A stretch of 64,000 nucleotides of DNA from positions 2,613,532-2,677,531 of the forward strand of contig BCJX01000001.1 in the NCBI GenBank assembly GCA_001600415.1. The letters are read 5' to 3'. The stretch's first letter is position 1, and each line of letters opens with the position of its first letter. Under the pieces are notes generated by a model. The model was not told the origin of the DNA. It did no database searches and worked only from the letters and a program-made list of their open reading frames with translations. Source of the DNA: Pascua guehoae (lineage: Eukaryota > Basidiomycota > Tremellomycetes > Trichosporonales > Trichosporonaceae). Below, one piece after another: positions 12,240-23,808 of the stretch. The translations under genes and the position numbers were made by a program.

Positions 12240-13976
12240 TCACGCCAATACTTTGAGAGCTGTAGTCTTCTCAAGCAGTGGGACATCATCTGCAGCACGT
12301 CCTGCAGTGGTACCTCCATACGCCCCGCCGCTCGTATTAACCGGCCACCCCAGGTCCACTTGTGCACCAACGTTTGTCTCCACGTGATTTTCAGTTGGTC
12401 GCTCTGCCACCCACGACGCCCACACGTTCTTAACCTGCCCGTCAGCGAGCCCGGCGGCATTGATATTCGGCACCTCACGTTGTAGCCATAGATTGAACCG
12501 CCCTCCTCGCCACCCTTCCAGTTGCGGTTCACAGTCTCGCGAACGTGTTCGTCTGGATCGAGGCCCAGAGCAGTGACAGCCTGAACGTTGTTAAATCCCC
12601 CGTCTAGGACTTTGTACTAGTCGTCAGCAGACTACACAGCGACGGAGTGGCAGCTAGGATACACACAAGACCTTGGTACCGGGGGCCACGGAGCTCGTCA
12701 AATACTTCCAAAGCATATGAGATGGGCCTCGAATGAGCGCGGGCATACCCCAAGGCCGACTTCAGAATGTACGCATCTTCAAAAGCGAAAGCTGCACCCG
12801 AACCTGCCGTCAGATGGATAGTTCTGGCCACCTACCAAAGGCTCCCGAGAGGGCTGCAGGCGTCAACAATATTTAACAGAGTATGCCGCGGGCGGACCCA
12901 CGGTGTGAAGCATCGCCAATGAGCACGATCCGTCCGTTATGTGTAACAGATTCCAACCGTGGGCCGCCAAACATGGCAAACTCCAGCCACTCGTCAGGCG
13001 CCTCGATGATTGCGCGGATCGTGTCGCAGTAGTCCTGGGTTGTGAGTTGTAGCTCAATCACATGTGTTAACTAAACCTACCTTGTAGTGCGGAACAACTC
13101 GCTCCTTACTCGCACGCTGTCCCCAACTGACTTTGCTGCCGTACTCTTCATCCTCGATAGCACGGGTGGCGATTTCAAAGAGCCCGTTGTCCAGGGGACA
13201 GGTGTATACGTGCGTCTTGGGAGTGTGCCAAAAGACGCTCGACTTGGGAATGTCATGAATGTGTGCAACCTTTTCCTGTGGGATGAGGACACGGTAGGCT
13301 ACCTTGCCCGTGTAGTGAAGCTTATGGTCGGGGAACGCATACTGCCGCACAACCTGCAAGTCAGTTTGTCGTCTTGTTCTTTCCGCTGAACCCACTGAGC
13401 GGATACCATCAGCACCAATGACCAAGTCAAAGGGGCCGGCCGTAGCTCCATCCTCAAAAGAGAGGGAGACTCCAGCATCCGTCTCAACAATTGTTGCGAG
13501 CCGTTTGGACAGCTGGATAAGGCCGGGGGGTACCCGGCTCAGAAGTGCTTGCTGGAGTTTGTAGCGTTCAATACGGCTGCGCGGCGGCTTATCAGGATCG
13601 CCTGTGGTCAGCCTTACCGGTCTGTCGGCTGCCCTCACCACTCTGGATCTTCTGCATAATCAGCTCCCCCGTGCGGCCGTTACGGTGTTCTGTGTCGACG
13701 ACACCCGGGGTTGGGCGGTTACTGAACTGCTCCAGAGCTTCGGCAGCCTCGAGATCCTGTAACAGGCGCCATGTGTTCTCATTGATGCTGATTCCCTGGC
13801 GTCAGTGGGCAGTCTGAATTGGAGTTCCTCACCGCCCCAACTTCACGCAGCCTGCTAGCCTGATCGTAGACGCTGAGTTCAATCTCTCCCAGGCGGAGTA
13901 GCTGTATAGTTGCTGCCAGACCACCCGGTCCAGCCCCAACAATGGCAACCTTGAGCGGGTTGAGCTTGACGGTCAT
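12240..13976 (-). CDS. FAD-dependent hydroxylase, salicylate-hydroxylase-like (group A flavin monooxygenase)
   Basis: Nine exons (13976-13833, 13795-13639, 13601-13396, 13353-13081, 13034-12902, 12853-12836, 12803-12667, 12616-12479, 12434-12240) total 466 residues in frame. The N-terminal dinucleotide fold VAIVGAGPGGLAA, the DG motif DLVIGADGIRS and the GD motif GDASHPLSGAFGSG followed by FAFEDAYIL are intact. This family uses NAD(P)H and O2 to hydroxylate aromatic acids. The GD motif is assembled only by splicing an 18-nt exon between introns of 48 and 32 nt. The start was placed just before the FAD fold; an in-frame ATG at 14090 is a less likely alternative. It is flanked by MFS permeases and a second flavin monooxygenase, which suggests substrate uptake followed by oxidation. 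Confidence 0.87.
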
Positions 13977-14513
13977 GGTTTGTGAGTAGGGGGTACGCGG
14001 AACACTCCAGGCAGAGTTCATGAAGGCCGTCCTATTGAGTGTGCATTCCCGGTTGACTTCAAACAGGTCGTGGCCACTGGCCGCTGACATGACATGCGTG
14101 TCATGAGTTGCCGCGCATGCATTGATCAGTCAGCACCTCGGACTGTTTCGGCTACACAGGGCTTAAAACGCCGCAAACGACGCCAAATGTTGTGATTTAG
14201 CTCATGATGTAGCATGGATGGTGCGTTCAGTAGCCGAAAAGATAAGGGCGGTGGCGCCATCGGGTCGGCAAATTGCATCACTTTGCCACACGTAGCGCAG
14301 CCCTTGCATACCATCAATGGACTACGACGTTCAAACGACATTGCAGGACGTTCAAACATCATTGAAGCATGACGACGGCTCGGACTTTGCCGACGTTGCG
14401 AGCCCAATGCATAGCAGCGACAGAGGGTAAAGGTGGCTTCAAAGCATGCCCACGGCGTTCATACCATTCATTCCCTTTCACTCCACTGTACGACGCACCT
14501 CTCCGCTCCCACT
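13977..14513. other. Divergent promoter between the two flavin monooxygenases
   Basis: A shared upstream region of about 540 bp between the minus-strand hydroxylase and the plus-strand FMO, so the two could be co-regulated. No clear TATA box or repeat was identified. ORFs here are short and unsupported. Confidence 0.6.
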
Positions 14514-16317
14514 ATGCCCAGTGACACCGGTGCCCAGTACCACCGTTTCCAGCACCCTATCCGGACCGTCGCTGTCGTCGGTGCAGGTGCCGCGGGCTCT
14601 CCTGCAGCACGGCATCTGCGTGAAGCTGGACTTACGGTTCGGGTGTTTGAGCGCCAACCGACAGCGGGAGGTATCTGGAACTGGAGCCCAGACGTTACCA
14701 CCCCCCTGTCTGTCCCAACGCCGCCACCGTCAAAGGCAGCATTCTTCCCCTCCGTTACCGCAAATGAGCCAGTTTCCCAACCGAGTACCATTGTTGAAGA
14801 CAGCGATGGGCAAGTACGCCGGCGCTTCTCGCCGCCAAACCCCGTCTACTGGGCATTGACAAACAATGTACCCACGTCGACGATGACAGTGAGTCTGTGC
14901 TTTGGAGACTTTGCTGACTCTGACAGTTCAAAGACTTCCCGTACCCACCTGGCACCGCCGAAAACATTCCTCACTACGAGTTGGCGGGTTACGTACGGGC
15001 GTACTCTAAGCATTTCAACCTGGATGAGGTGACATCGTGGAATACACGTGTCGAGCAGGCGTCCAAAATCGACGACAAGTGGAGGTTGACGTTGCACAAG
15101 GTCGAATCCAACGGAGAGAGGGAAGTTAAGGAGACCTTCTGGACGGAAGTAAGTTGTGGGATATGTGAGCAATACCTGACAGGTCCTGACATGCGTAGGA
15201 GTTTGACGCACTCGTTGCCGCAACAGGCCACTACAACGCTCCTCTGATCCCTGACATTGAGGGCGCGGATGAGTGGGCAAGCCGATGGCCAACACTCGTC
15301 ATTCATTCGAACGGTTATCGCATTCCCGAGCCGTTCAAGGGGAAGGATGTCCTCATCATTGGCATCGGTACCAGCGGCATCGACATCTCGCGCGACCTGG
15401 GCCCCCACGCAAATAAGATCTACATGGTCGGCAAGACCGAGTTGCGCGGACCCGACGGGTACCTGACAATGCGCAAGCTCCAACGCCACTATCTGCCCGA
15501 CAACGGTGAGGCAGTACCCGAGATCAAGCGCTTTGTGCGCCCCGGTCCAGACGCAAAGCTCGAAGATGGTCGCATCGAGCTCGTAGATGGACGTGTGATT
15601 TCGGGCGTGTCCTTGGTCATCTTTGCCACTGGGTACGTCACACATCTGGAAGCAACCAATCTGATACCCAGGTATCAGTATTCGTACCCTTTCCTCCCTC
15701 AGTTTCACCACGACCCGGTGCTCGGTCCCCCGTCTGAGGACGCCAAGTCGCGCCTCCTCGTCACCAATGGTGGAGGCGTCCTCAACCTCTACCGTGATGT
15801 CTTCTACATCCCTGACCCTACCCTGGCATTCCTGGGACTGAGCGTCAACACCTCCGCCTTCAACTTTTTCGAGTACCAGAGCCTCGCCCTCACACGTGTC
15901 TGGTCTGGCAAAGCGCGTCTTCCCTCCCAGGATCGCCAACGGGAGGCGTACAACTTGCTTGTCTCTGAAACCGGTGAGGGAAAGTTCTCCCACTTCATGG
16001 GCAAGGAGGGGGAACGCAAGTACGTCGCCGAGACGGTGGCGTGGCTCAACGCCGACGCAGAGTGGAGCGGCGCCGCGCCGATTGTTGGACATACTCCCGA
16101 GTGGCTTGCTGCCAGCGACAAAACGAGCGTCTTAATCACCAAACGGTACGGGTTTGACGGAGCAGCCCTGCTCGCAAAGGTTCAGGCTGAGATTGCGGCC
16201 GAGAAAGGACGGCGAACTCAGTCGTCAGAAGGAGCTGGGGAGAGCGAAGATGAACAGCCGCCAGCCAACACAGTTGTCACAGTGCCACCTGTAGCCCGTC
16301 CCATCTTGGTTTCGTAG
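14514..16317 (+). CDS. Flavin-containing monooxygenase (FMO, class B)
   Basis: Three exons (14514-14888, 14927-15148, 15199-16317) give 571 residues. Intron 1 is only 38 nt. The FAD fold VAVVGAGAAGSPAARHL lies near residue 20, with ERQPTAGGIWNW downstream. The NADPH fold FKGKDVLIIGIGTSGIDIS is in the middle, preceded by AATGHYN, with IFATGYVTH later. These are the ordered marks of FMO-type enzymes that oxygenate N, S or carbonyl groups. The last 40 or so residues are polar and not part of the fold. It is transcribed away from the flavin hydroxylase and towards a convergent MFS gene. The substrate is unknown. Confidence 0.88.
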
Positions 16318-16708
16318 TTCGATGCAAACAGATTATGAATACTGTGACCATCATATGCCGAGAGGTGGGATGCAGTGGCTGTGGGGGGAATCTACTAGTC
16401 ACTCGTGTTTCATGGAAGTATTGCATGGATGCTATGGGGCTTAAAACTGTCGGGCGCTGTGAGATGAACGTCTACAGGACTTCCTAGAACCGTTCCGTTC
16501 TTGGTTCGTCCACAATCGCATTACTTCATTGCCCTTTGGGCCACTATACAAACTTCTGTTCTGCAGACATTCGCTGGAACTTTATTGGTATGCATTCTAC
16601 TATGCGATCTGCTTTCTCCAATTGAGGCGTCCTACAAGGGGCGGGATAATAATGGAAATACTACAGATCCCGAAATGCTCTCTGTATCATTCCTGTTCAC
16701 TGCCCGTA
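16318..16708. other. Convergent 3' intergenic region
   Basis: About 390 bp between the ends of a plus-strand and a minus-strand gene. Nothing beyond terminator-type, AT-richer sequence was seen. Confidence 0.6.
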
Positions 16709-18811
16709 CTAATCAAAGAACGGTTTGTTGATGGTCGTAGGCGAGTCGTCGCTGTCTAGCTGATCGTTCGAATCGGAAACGAGGATGTTTGCTTTGCGCC
16801 GGTCGCGACGCAGAAGGAAAAGAGTGACCGTGGTCCAGAACACTGCAGGTGAGGTGGAATCCATGTGTGCAACCCACGGAACTCACTCAGCAGCAAATTG
16901 AAAGCAATGACAGCGGACCACCCTTTCCGTGCGGCGGGGAAATCACTGTGGGTTAAAGACGCATAAATTACCACTCAACCTACGTTGTCTTCCAGTAGAA
17001 GTTAGGACCGATGGCTTGCACAACGTAGGCCAAGTCATTACCCATGGCAACGAGGATAGCTCTCTTCTCAGTGTCGTGTGAGTTGATTTCGTTGATCCAC
17101 GAGAGAATAAGAGGCCCAGCGCCTTCCTGAAAACCATCAGCTCTTGTTAAGTTCTTAGGGGGACATTACTCACGCCAACGAATGCCAACCAGTAGAGGGC
17201 GAAATGTGCCTTTATGTTGTCGTACAAAGGGATGATGCGCAGCGGGATGGCAAATGCAATCTGTGGTCAGTTCAAAAGAGTCATGGCGTGCCTCACGGTA
17301 ATAATGGCGCCGAAGTAGATGAAAGGCCAGCGGCGCCCGCGGAAGACACCGTCACTAAGCCACGCGTAGCCAAGTGAGACAACAATGAAGAATGCCGTAC
17401 CCGGGAGTGGCACTGACGTCAGACACAGAGGGCTCAATGAGCAGCGTACAGTTGTTGATCTGAGCCACAGTGTAGTGGTGGCCAGGGACAGGAGGTGGAT
17501 CCGCGTTGAAGCTCTGGGTGTGAATAGGGATACGCTATTGACACCCACCTTGAGATAGTAGCCCATCGCTGACTGTGGATACCCGTTATTCCACAACACA
17601 TACAGGAAAGCTGGGGTTAGCTTGGGGAGAAAGGGTGACTTACGAAGTACATAAATGTGCCACGTGGAGAAGAGGCGCCGCAGCTTTGCCCACGACCACG
17701 GCGTTTTACCTGCTCTCCCGATTGTATTGAGCCGGCTGATTGCCAGATCGTGCTCCTCTTGAGTGAGCCACCATTCCTTTTTATTTTGCAGAGGGAGACC
17801 AGGAAGGAAAAAGTAGCCAAAGATGGCAATAGGGAGTGTGATGATTGCGTCGATGATGAAAAGCCATCTGAAGGAGTGAGCAATTTGTGGGGGAATCTGG
17901 CCTCTCGCCAAAACGTACCTCCATCCCGCCAGGCCATGTACGCCGTTTAGGTTGTTGTAGGCGGCTGCTTGGAGAAAGCCACTGAACATTTGCCCAATGT
18001 TGCCAGAAAGCCAAAAGATCATAGCCCGCTTTCCGATCTCCCGCGGCGTGTACCACCCCCCAAGGAGATAGTGGATGCCGGGGTAAAACCCTGTCGAGTT
18101 AGCAAGTGGAATGGTCAGCGACGCACCAGACTCGAACAGGCCAACAAGAAAACGAAGTGCGTACAGCGCGCGATAACTCTTGACACCATACGATGCCAGA
18201 GTGCAGATTCCCCAACCGAGTTCCAGCTGCAGTGTGAGTTGAGACTTTGCCAGATATCTGCGGAATAGCTCACAGAGGGGATAACATATTTGGGCGAGAC
18301 GCGCGTGAGGAGGAGGTTTGACGGAATCTGTACGGGTCAGATATTGGCACACGGACTGACTGACTTGGCCGATAACATAGCCCACAGTCCAGATCGAAGT
18401 CGCGGTCACAAGTTGGTTCCCGTACATGCCGAGATCTTCTTTCATGCCGCTCAGAAAGGCATTAGTCATGTTCGCTGCTCGTCAGCAACCATAGGACGAA
18501 CAGCCGGATAAAGACATACTCTGATCTAGATTTCTGTACATTACTGTCAGTTTGTGTCATATTCAAAACGAAGATTGACACACTTAATGAAGTATCCAAG
18601 CTAAACGTTTCAGCAAGCTTCAGAGTAAACTTTCACTCACCGACGCAAATGTCAGGATCAGGGCATCGACTTTGACGAGAAGCTTGCGCTGATCGGCAGG
18701 TAGGTCAAAGGTGTCCCATAGTCGCCCTTTCCATGTTGGCTTGATGACTTCGTGGATGATGACGGGTGGAACCTTGGGTCCGCTGCTTTCTTCGTCCTCC
18801 AGGCGCGACAT
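16709..18811 (-). CDS. MFS permease, anion:cation symporter family (Liz1/Dal5-like)
   Basis: Exon 1 (18811-18641) starts MSRLEDEESS and ends LILTFAS. Exon 2 is 17 nt (18600-18584), exon 3 is 14 nt (18533-18520), and exon 4 begins at 18474. Spliced together they read LGYFIKNLDQTNMTNAF, the conserved TM1 signature of this family, followed by SGMKEDLGMYGNQLVTA. Later segments include RFLVGLFESGASLTIPL, GGWYTPREIGKRAM and FFLPGLP. The C-terminus ends in an acidic tail with the stop at 16709. The 3' half contains further introns whose borders I did not all fix. It is convergent with the FMO and divergent from the TauD-type gene. The substrate is unknown. Confidence 0.84.
18520..18533 (-). other. 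14-nt microexon (exon 3 of the MFS gene)
   Basis: Flanked by acceptor GTACAG and donor GTATGT, with introns of 50 nt (18534-18583) and 45 nt (18475-18519). It supplies the NLDQ codons of the TM1 motif. Without it the flanking frames do not join. Confidence 0.85.
18584..18600 (-). other. 17-nt microexon (exon 2 of the MFS gene)
   Basis: Acceptor TTTAG and donor GTGTGT. The upstream intron is 40 nt (18601-18640). It encodes LGYFI plus two bases of the following Lys codon. Confidence 0.85.
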
Positions 18812-19717
18812 CTCGTTTCGTAAAACGTTGACACTCTTGCGTTGTGGTAAAAGTGCCTCCTATCCATTGTTGAGCTTGTCCATTTATGACATTGTCAGTT
18901 CACTCCTCGATACGCAGAACCCAGGAACGCAGAACCCAGGAACGCACTAAGCGGACATGGCATCTGTATATCAGCACAGACTCTGAATTCGCCATAGGTA
19001 GATCATTCGCGGTCCGAAAGGCGTGGAGGTGCGGGCTAGTATTTTTAGCGGGGTTTGATGTCTTGGCGCAAACTCTGGTGGTTCTGTGTCACCAAGTAAC
19101 AAAACGCCTTGCTATCCTCACTTCTGGAAGCGCCGCTAGCGCGGGCCGGCATCCCCAAGGGCGTGGCAGCATCTGTCGAGAGAGCCCTCTCAGCCGCCAC
19201 AGTGACAGATGCAGTGCGGCGACTTGAAAGATGACGTCATGCCACACTGGTCTGGTCGCCATCCGTCGCCATCCAGCTCTCTGGCAGCGTCAGAATCCAT
19301 ACCATCTACCGATCAGCATCCACATGCTCCTGCATGCTCGGCTTCATCCCAGAATCATCTCAAACAGCAGTGCCGCGAATCTCCCCCGCTCCTCGCGGCT
19401 ATTGCAGCTAAGGACCGAAGACACTCTATGCAACTCGCGCAAATCCGAACCATGCGAACCTCGTTGGCCCAGGTACCATGCACCACGCTCTCTTGCACAC
19501 AATGCCTGCGGAGCCCACACAGCCCAGAGCTTCACATACGCATCTTTTTACAACGTTGATACCAGTAATCGTGCTCGGGCTGACAAAGCTCGGAGATGAG
19601 CGACGTCTGTTGGGACAGGTCTGACAAAGCAATGGATCTGTCCTTGGCTGCGTGTGGATTATATACGGGTATCGCGTAGGAGCACGCTGACATGATTTAC
19701 CACTTCTAGCTCCCAAC
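18812..19717. promoter_or_regulatory. Divergent promoter, MFS permease and TauD-type dioxygenase
   Basis: About 900 bp between divergent starts. A TATATA box at 19660-19665 lies 52 bp before the dioxygenase ATG. A 15-bp direct repeat (ACGCAGAACCCAGGA, two copies) sits near 18910-18945 on the permease side. No other gene is supported. Confidence 0.55.
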
Positions 19718-21194
19718 ATGGCTCCTGTAGCAGTCTCTAATCCCACCCAATCGTCGGACGTCGACGACATTACTGAGCTCAAGGCTAAGCTCGCCAAGGT
19801 AGACCTCTCCAAGGTGGACCTTGTCCTTCCGCCCGAGAACACACTGCGCCGGTACCAGAAGGCTGGCATCGACCTCTCCAACGGCTACCCCTACTTTCCT
19901 CCCAAACCAGACTTTGTCCAAGACGTGTTCAAAGTGCGGGAGGATGTGCGCGGTGGTCGCGAGTACTCGGACCCAGCCTTGCGTGCCGATCCCGAGAAGA
20001 AGGCCCTCTTCGGGGCCGCCAAGGAAGTTCGTAACCTGACGACCTACATTGGGGTACGTTGCATCTGTAGGTGGACCTATGGTAGTTGACATCCAGACCG
20101 AGCTGGTTGGCCTGCAGCTTGTCGACCTCACGGACCAACAGAAGGATGAACTCGCTCTGCTTGTTGCAGAACGCCACATTGTCTGTGAGTCAACCGGGTG
20201 TCTAACCCCCCAGCTTGGCCCGCATTGACCTTCGCAGTCTTGCGTGACCAAGACCTATCGCCTCAGGCGCAGCGCGAGCTCGGTGTCTACCTCGGCGACG
20301 GGGCGATTGAGGAGCACCCACAGGCCGCCCAGGTCCCTGGAGTCGGCCCGGGAGTCTCACTGATCTGGGAAGGTGGCCGCAAGGACGGTCTGCAGAAGAA
20401 CCGTAGCCACCGCGTTCCGTATGGTGGTGGCCAGTTTGGCTGGCACACCGACCTCGTCCACGAGCCGTATCCTCCTGGGTACACACACCTGCACCAGGAC
20501 ACTGTTCCCGAGGTTGGTGGCGACACGCTCTGGGCGTCGGGGTACGCGGCATATGACAAACTGTCACCGGAGTTCAAGAAGGTCGTTGACGGTTTGAAGT
20601 GAGTGACCCTTTGCAAGTTGGACCCAGTGTGCGTCCAACAAACGGTATCATTTCCAACACTCCTGTCATCATAATTGCGCTGACCCGCCAGCGGTATCTA
20701 CCGTTCTGCTCACTCCTACAAGGACGCCAACAATCCCGACTCAAACACCCGTCCCGTTCTCCGAACACACCCGCTGGTTCGCACACATCCCGTCACTGGA
20801 TGGAAGTCCCTCTGGGTTAACAGGGCAATGACTGTCGGGATTGAGGGGTTCGACCAGCCTGAAGCTGATTTGCTCCTCAACTATCTTCATGACATTTACG
20901 AGCGTAGCACCGACATCCAATTGCGCTGGCACTGGACCCCGGGCACAAGCGCCATTTGGGACAACCGAAGCACGATCCACACCGTGTCTTACGACTATGA
21001 GGGAGAGCGTCATGTGAGTAGCTGAATCGATTGTCCCAAGACAGGAATCTCATACTGGATCGCTGACATTGTCTCAGGGCACCCGCGTATCCTCCCTGGC
21101 TGAGAAGCCCTACTACGACTCGTCATCCAAGAGCCGTGCTGAAGCGCTTAAGCTGGACCGTTGGCTGAATACTCCTTACATTGAGCGCTATTAG
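19718..21194 (+). CDS. TauD/Jlp1-type 2-oxoglutarate- and Fe(II)-dependent dioxygenase
   Basis: Five exons (19718-20053, 20097-20184, 20238-20598, 20692-21013, 21078-21194) sum to 407 residues in frame. The facial triad is visible: HTD in GGQFGWHTDLVHEP and the distal His in WDNRSTIHTVSYDY. The 2-oxoglutarate-binding Arg is probably in GERHGTRVSS. The family hydroxylates sulfonates such as taurine (Jlp1), sulfate esters or related acids, releasing sulfite and an aldehyde in the sulfonate case. It sits divergently from an anion-symporter MFS gene, which suggests uptake plus cleavage of an organic acid or sulfonate. The substrate remains inference. The start follows a TATA box. Confidence 0.88.
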
Positions 21195-23158
21195 GTGCAC
21201 ACACAATGGAAGGCAATCGAAGTGGAACATGTACCCTCTAAGCTCGTGCTCGGATCCAGTTGATGCACGGAGATCGTTTTGGACTGTACGTGCGGTGTCG
21301 CACAAGTGAACCCGGCATGCTGGCGTGTGCGCAGTCAGTGTTCAGCACGTTCTTGTTTGGGCCACTCTGGGCCGGGAGGGAAATTGCTGGAATGACTATT
21401 GGCCGAGACATATGTCCAACGATATCACAATACTGTAGTGTCTGAGCATGCCAGATTCGGGGGGCGTCAATCACTGAGACTGGGGTTGTGGTGCAGAATG
21501 TTGTTTCTCACTGTCTGATTATGGGGTAGGTGTCCTGAGCACAAACTTGCATCACCGGGGTCACCCCGTCCCTAGGTCCCGGTGAACGAAGTCTTTTATT
21601 TGACGTTGGACGTCGGATACAACGGAGCAAGTCTCACTCTAGCAAGATAAGTAGGTTGGCAGTCAGACACAATGTCAGCAGTTGGTATTCTGGACCCTCA
21701 AATGCGGGGCCTGACTCAGAAAACAATACACTGGTATCTCGATTGGAGGTCAAAGCGAGCGCCGCCGGTGACAGTGACAGGTACTGAAGTCATGCGATAA
21801 CGTGTGGATGCTTGATACTTGGTAGCCAGCAGTTAGTGGTGTCTTTGTGGCGATTGGCGCGGCCGTAGGTAGGACGCCGCAATGTGCGCGGGTTCATGAA
21901 TGTCTAAGGTTTGGAGACACGACACTGCGATTAAGCCTACTTTTGCCGCAACGGAATCAATCTGAAGCTCGCTCCCACACAGGTACCGATACAAGACAGT
22001 GTTGACCATCAGAGAAGTTGCGCGGACCTGGAAGGTCCACTAAGTAGTGGACACACGTAAAATCCGCTGTGGACGGCTTTGGCTCAGGTCAGTGAGGTGC
22101 CCACTTGAGGCGAAAACTAACCAGTAATGACTACCTGGCTGTGAGGGTAATTGAACAGCGGAGTATATCCTTTCTTGGCGAGCCCTCGCTGGATGATTTC
22201 TGCCTATGCGGCGTTGTTGCATTCCGGACCTGGCCTGATGGGGAGAGTCTCTGGCGCACGCCACAGGGTTGCCACTACTACCCTGTGGTATTGTCCATTT
22301 CTGGTAGGTTTTGGGTTCAAATGTGAGGGTTTGGCCGATGCCATTGCGGACCTTGAGCCGGAGCCACACTGTGCATGTGCATTCAGAGGTGGTGAGGCTT
22401 CGGGTGCCCAGTGTAGGCAAAACAACACCACATCCCTGCGACTGTCTCACAGTGCTCAGACGCGGAAGGCCCCGCACACTAAGCATATGATGCAATGCAA
22501 ACGCCAGAAGTGGCCCCAACTGAGACCGCATACGCGTGCCCCTGGGTCCGAGCTTGTCTATAACCGAGATGGTGGCTGGGCACGGTTCACCCGTGACAGC
22601 CGCGGCTGCACCATCGCCTGGGATCTTGTGTCAAGGCAGGTCGAACAGGTGGTGCGTTACTCCCCATGTCCTGTCGTGGAGGATCGTGATCGGGGCCGTA
22701 GTCGTCACCTTGGAGAGACAAGCCTGTGCGCCGGAGACCGGCGAGTGTCGCGTGCCTGATGTTGGCATTGAGCAGGGAAAGCATCAGTGTCTAACAGACC
22801 AAAACATGGTGAGAAACGACGAATGGCCACGGGGCGACACGTCCAAAGCGGTTACACACTGGCCTGTCACTTTTACCCACGAGGATGGCGAGCGGGGGGT
22901 GGCGCCGATGGCACACCGCCAACCGGCACACATCGCGACGCCACGCGACATGCCCCAATGAATCGCACATGATGAACAAAAAGCAGTCGCGGTGGAATGG
23001 ACTGACACTGCCAAGTAATACACTTTGGACGCCTCCAAGCGGGCATTGGTGGGTCCGAGCGCCACCCGAGACCATCCGAGGTCCGAGCGCGGGCCGCCGT
23101 TGAGTTCAAAGAGTGGTGGGTGACGGCCGAGGTGAGGGTGGGCCGACGCCTCCCTCCT

Positions 23159-23189
<31 letters not shown>

Positions 23190-23808
23190 AGTCGGGTGCT
23201 CGCGTCGGAACTGAATCGGGTGGCGCCGAGTGGCACACTGCGCCGTGTGGCGCCAGAAGGTACCCTGCGCTACAATTGGATGACCTTGGGTCATCCTGAG
23301 AGTGTGAACCTGAAACTTCATTCACATCAGCCAGTTGAACAAGAGCGTTGTAGCACAGCAAATCACACGTTGGGGAGACATGCGCTCGAAAACTCTTGGA
23401 ACCTCCACTCTTGGAACTTGGAGGTTCAAGTCCCTCAGGCAAAGAAAAATCATTCACGCCAAAGCAAAGACATCAAACAAAGTATCGGCAAGTAGCACGT
23501 AGAGAGTAACCAGTCACATGAAAGTTACAACGGGGGCGCAAGTGCACCGCGAGGAAATATGTTATGGGTGTGCACTATAGCTAGGGAGTCCCCAGGGTTG
23601 TGTACAGAGATATTATAAGCCAAAAAGAGATCCGTGCCGAGCCGTGTCCATTTGTGTTCCCTTATTTGCGTGCGCCACCTCAGGGGGAATGGGTATTGAT
23701 GGTGGGCAGGGAGGGGTGTTGTTGACATCCGTTGTCGTGTTGTTGGTGAGAGGGTGGCGTCGCCTCTTCGGTATCGAAGCCAAGCAGAGCATTCTGATGG
23801 ATTGCAGG
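21195..23808. other. Gene-poor region with a long A tract
   Basis: About 2.6 kb with no ORF I can support. Stop-free stretches are short, and several of them begin at non-ATG codons. A 28-nt A tract lies at 23159-23186. Around 23385-23430 a hairpin (AACCTCCA/TGGAGGTT) precedes a tRNA B-box-like word, but no cloverleaf forms. It may hold decayed sequence or non-coding RNA. Confidence 0.5.
23159..23186. repeat. A28 homopolymer
   Basis: Twenty-eight consecutive A residues. It could be the tail of a retrotransposed copy, but no reverse-transcriptase ORF or target-site duplication was found next to it. Confidence 0.9.

Noticed and set aside
14989..16092. 367-codon minus-strand ORF
   Set aside because: Antisense shadow of the FMO exons; no recognisable motif.
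22151..22759. 202-codon plus-strand ORF
   Set aside because: It has no ATG at its start, mixed codon use and no motif.
23150..23200. LINE or processed-gene insertion suggested by the A28 tract
   Set aside because: No reverse transcriptase, no coding remnant upstream and no target-site duplication found by eye.
23370..23450. tRNA-like B box (GGTTCAAGTCC) with nearby hairpin
   Set aside because: No A box at the right distance, the acceptor stem does not close and no anticodon arm can be drawn.
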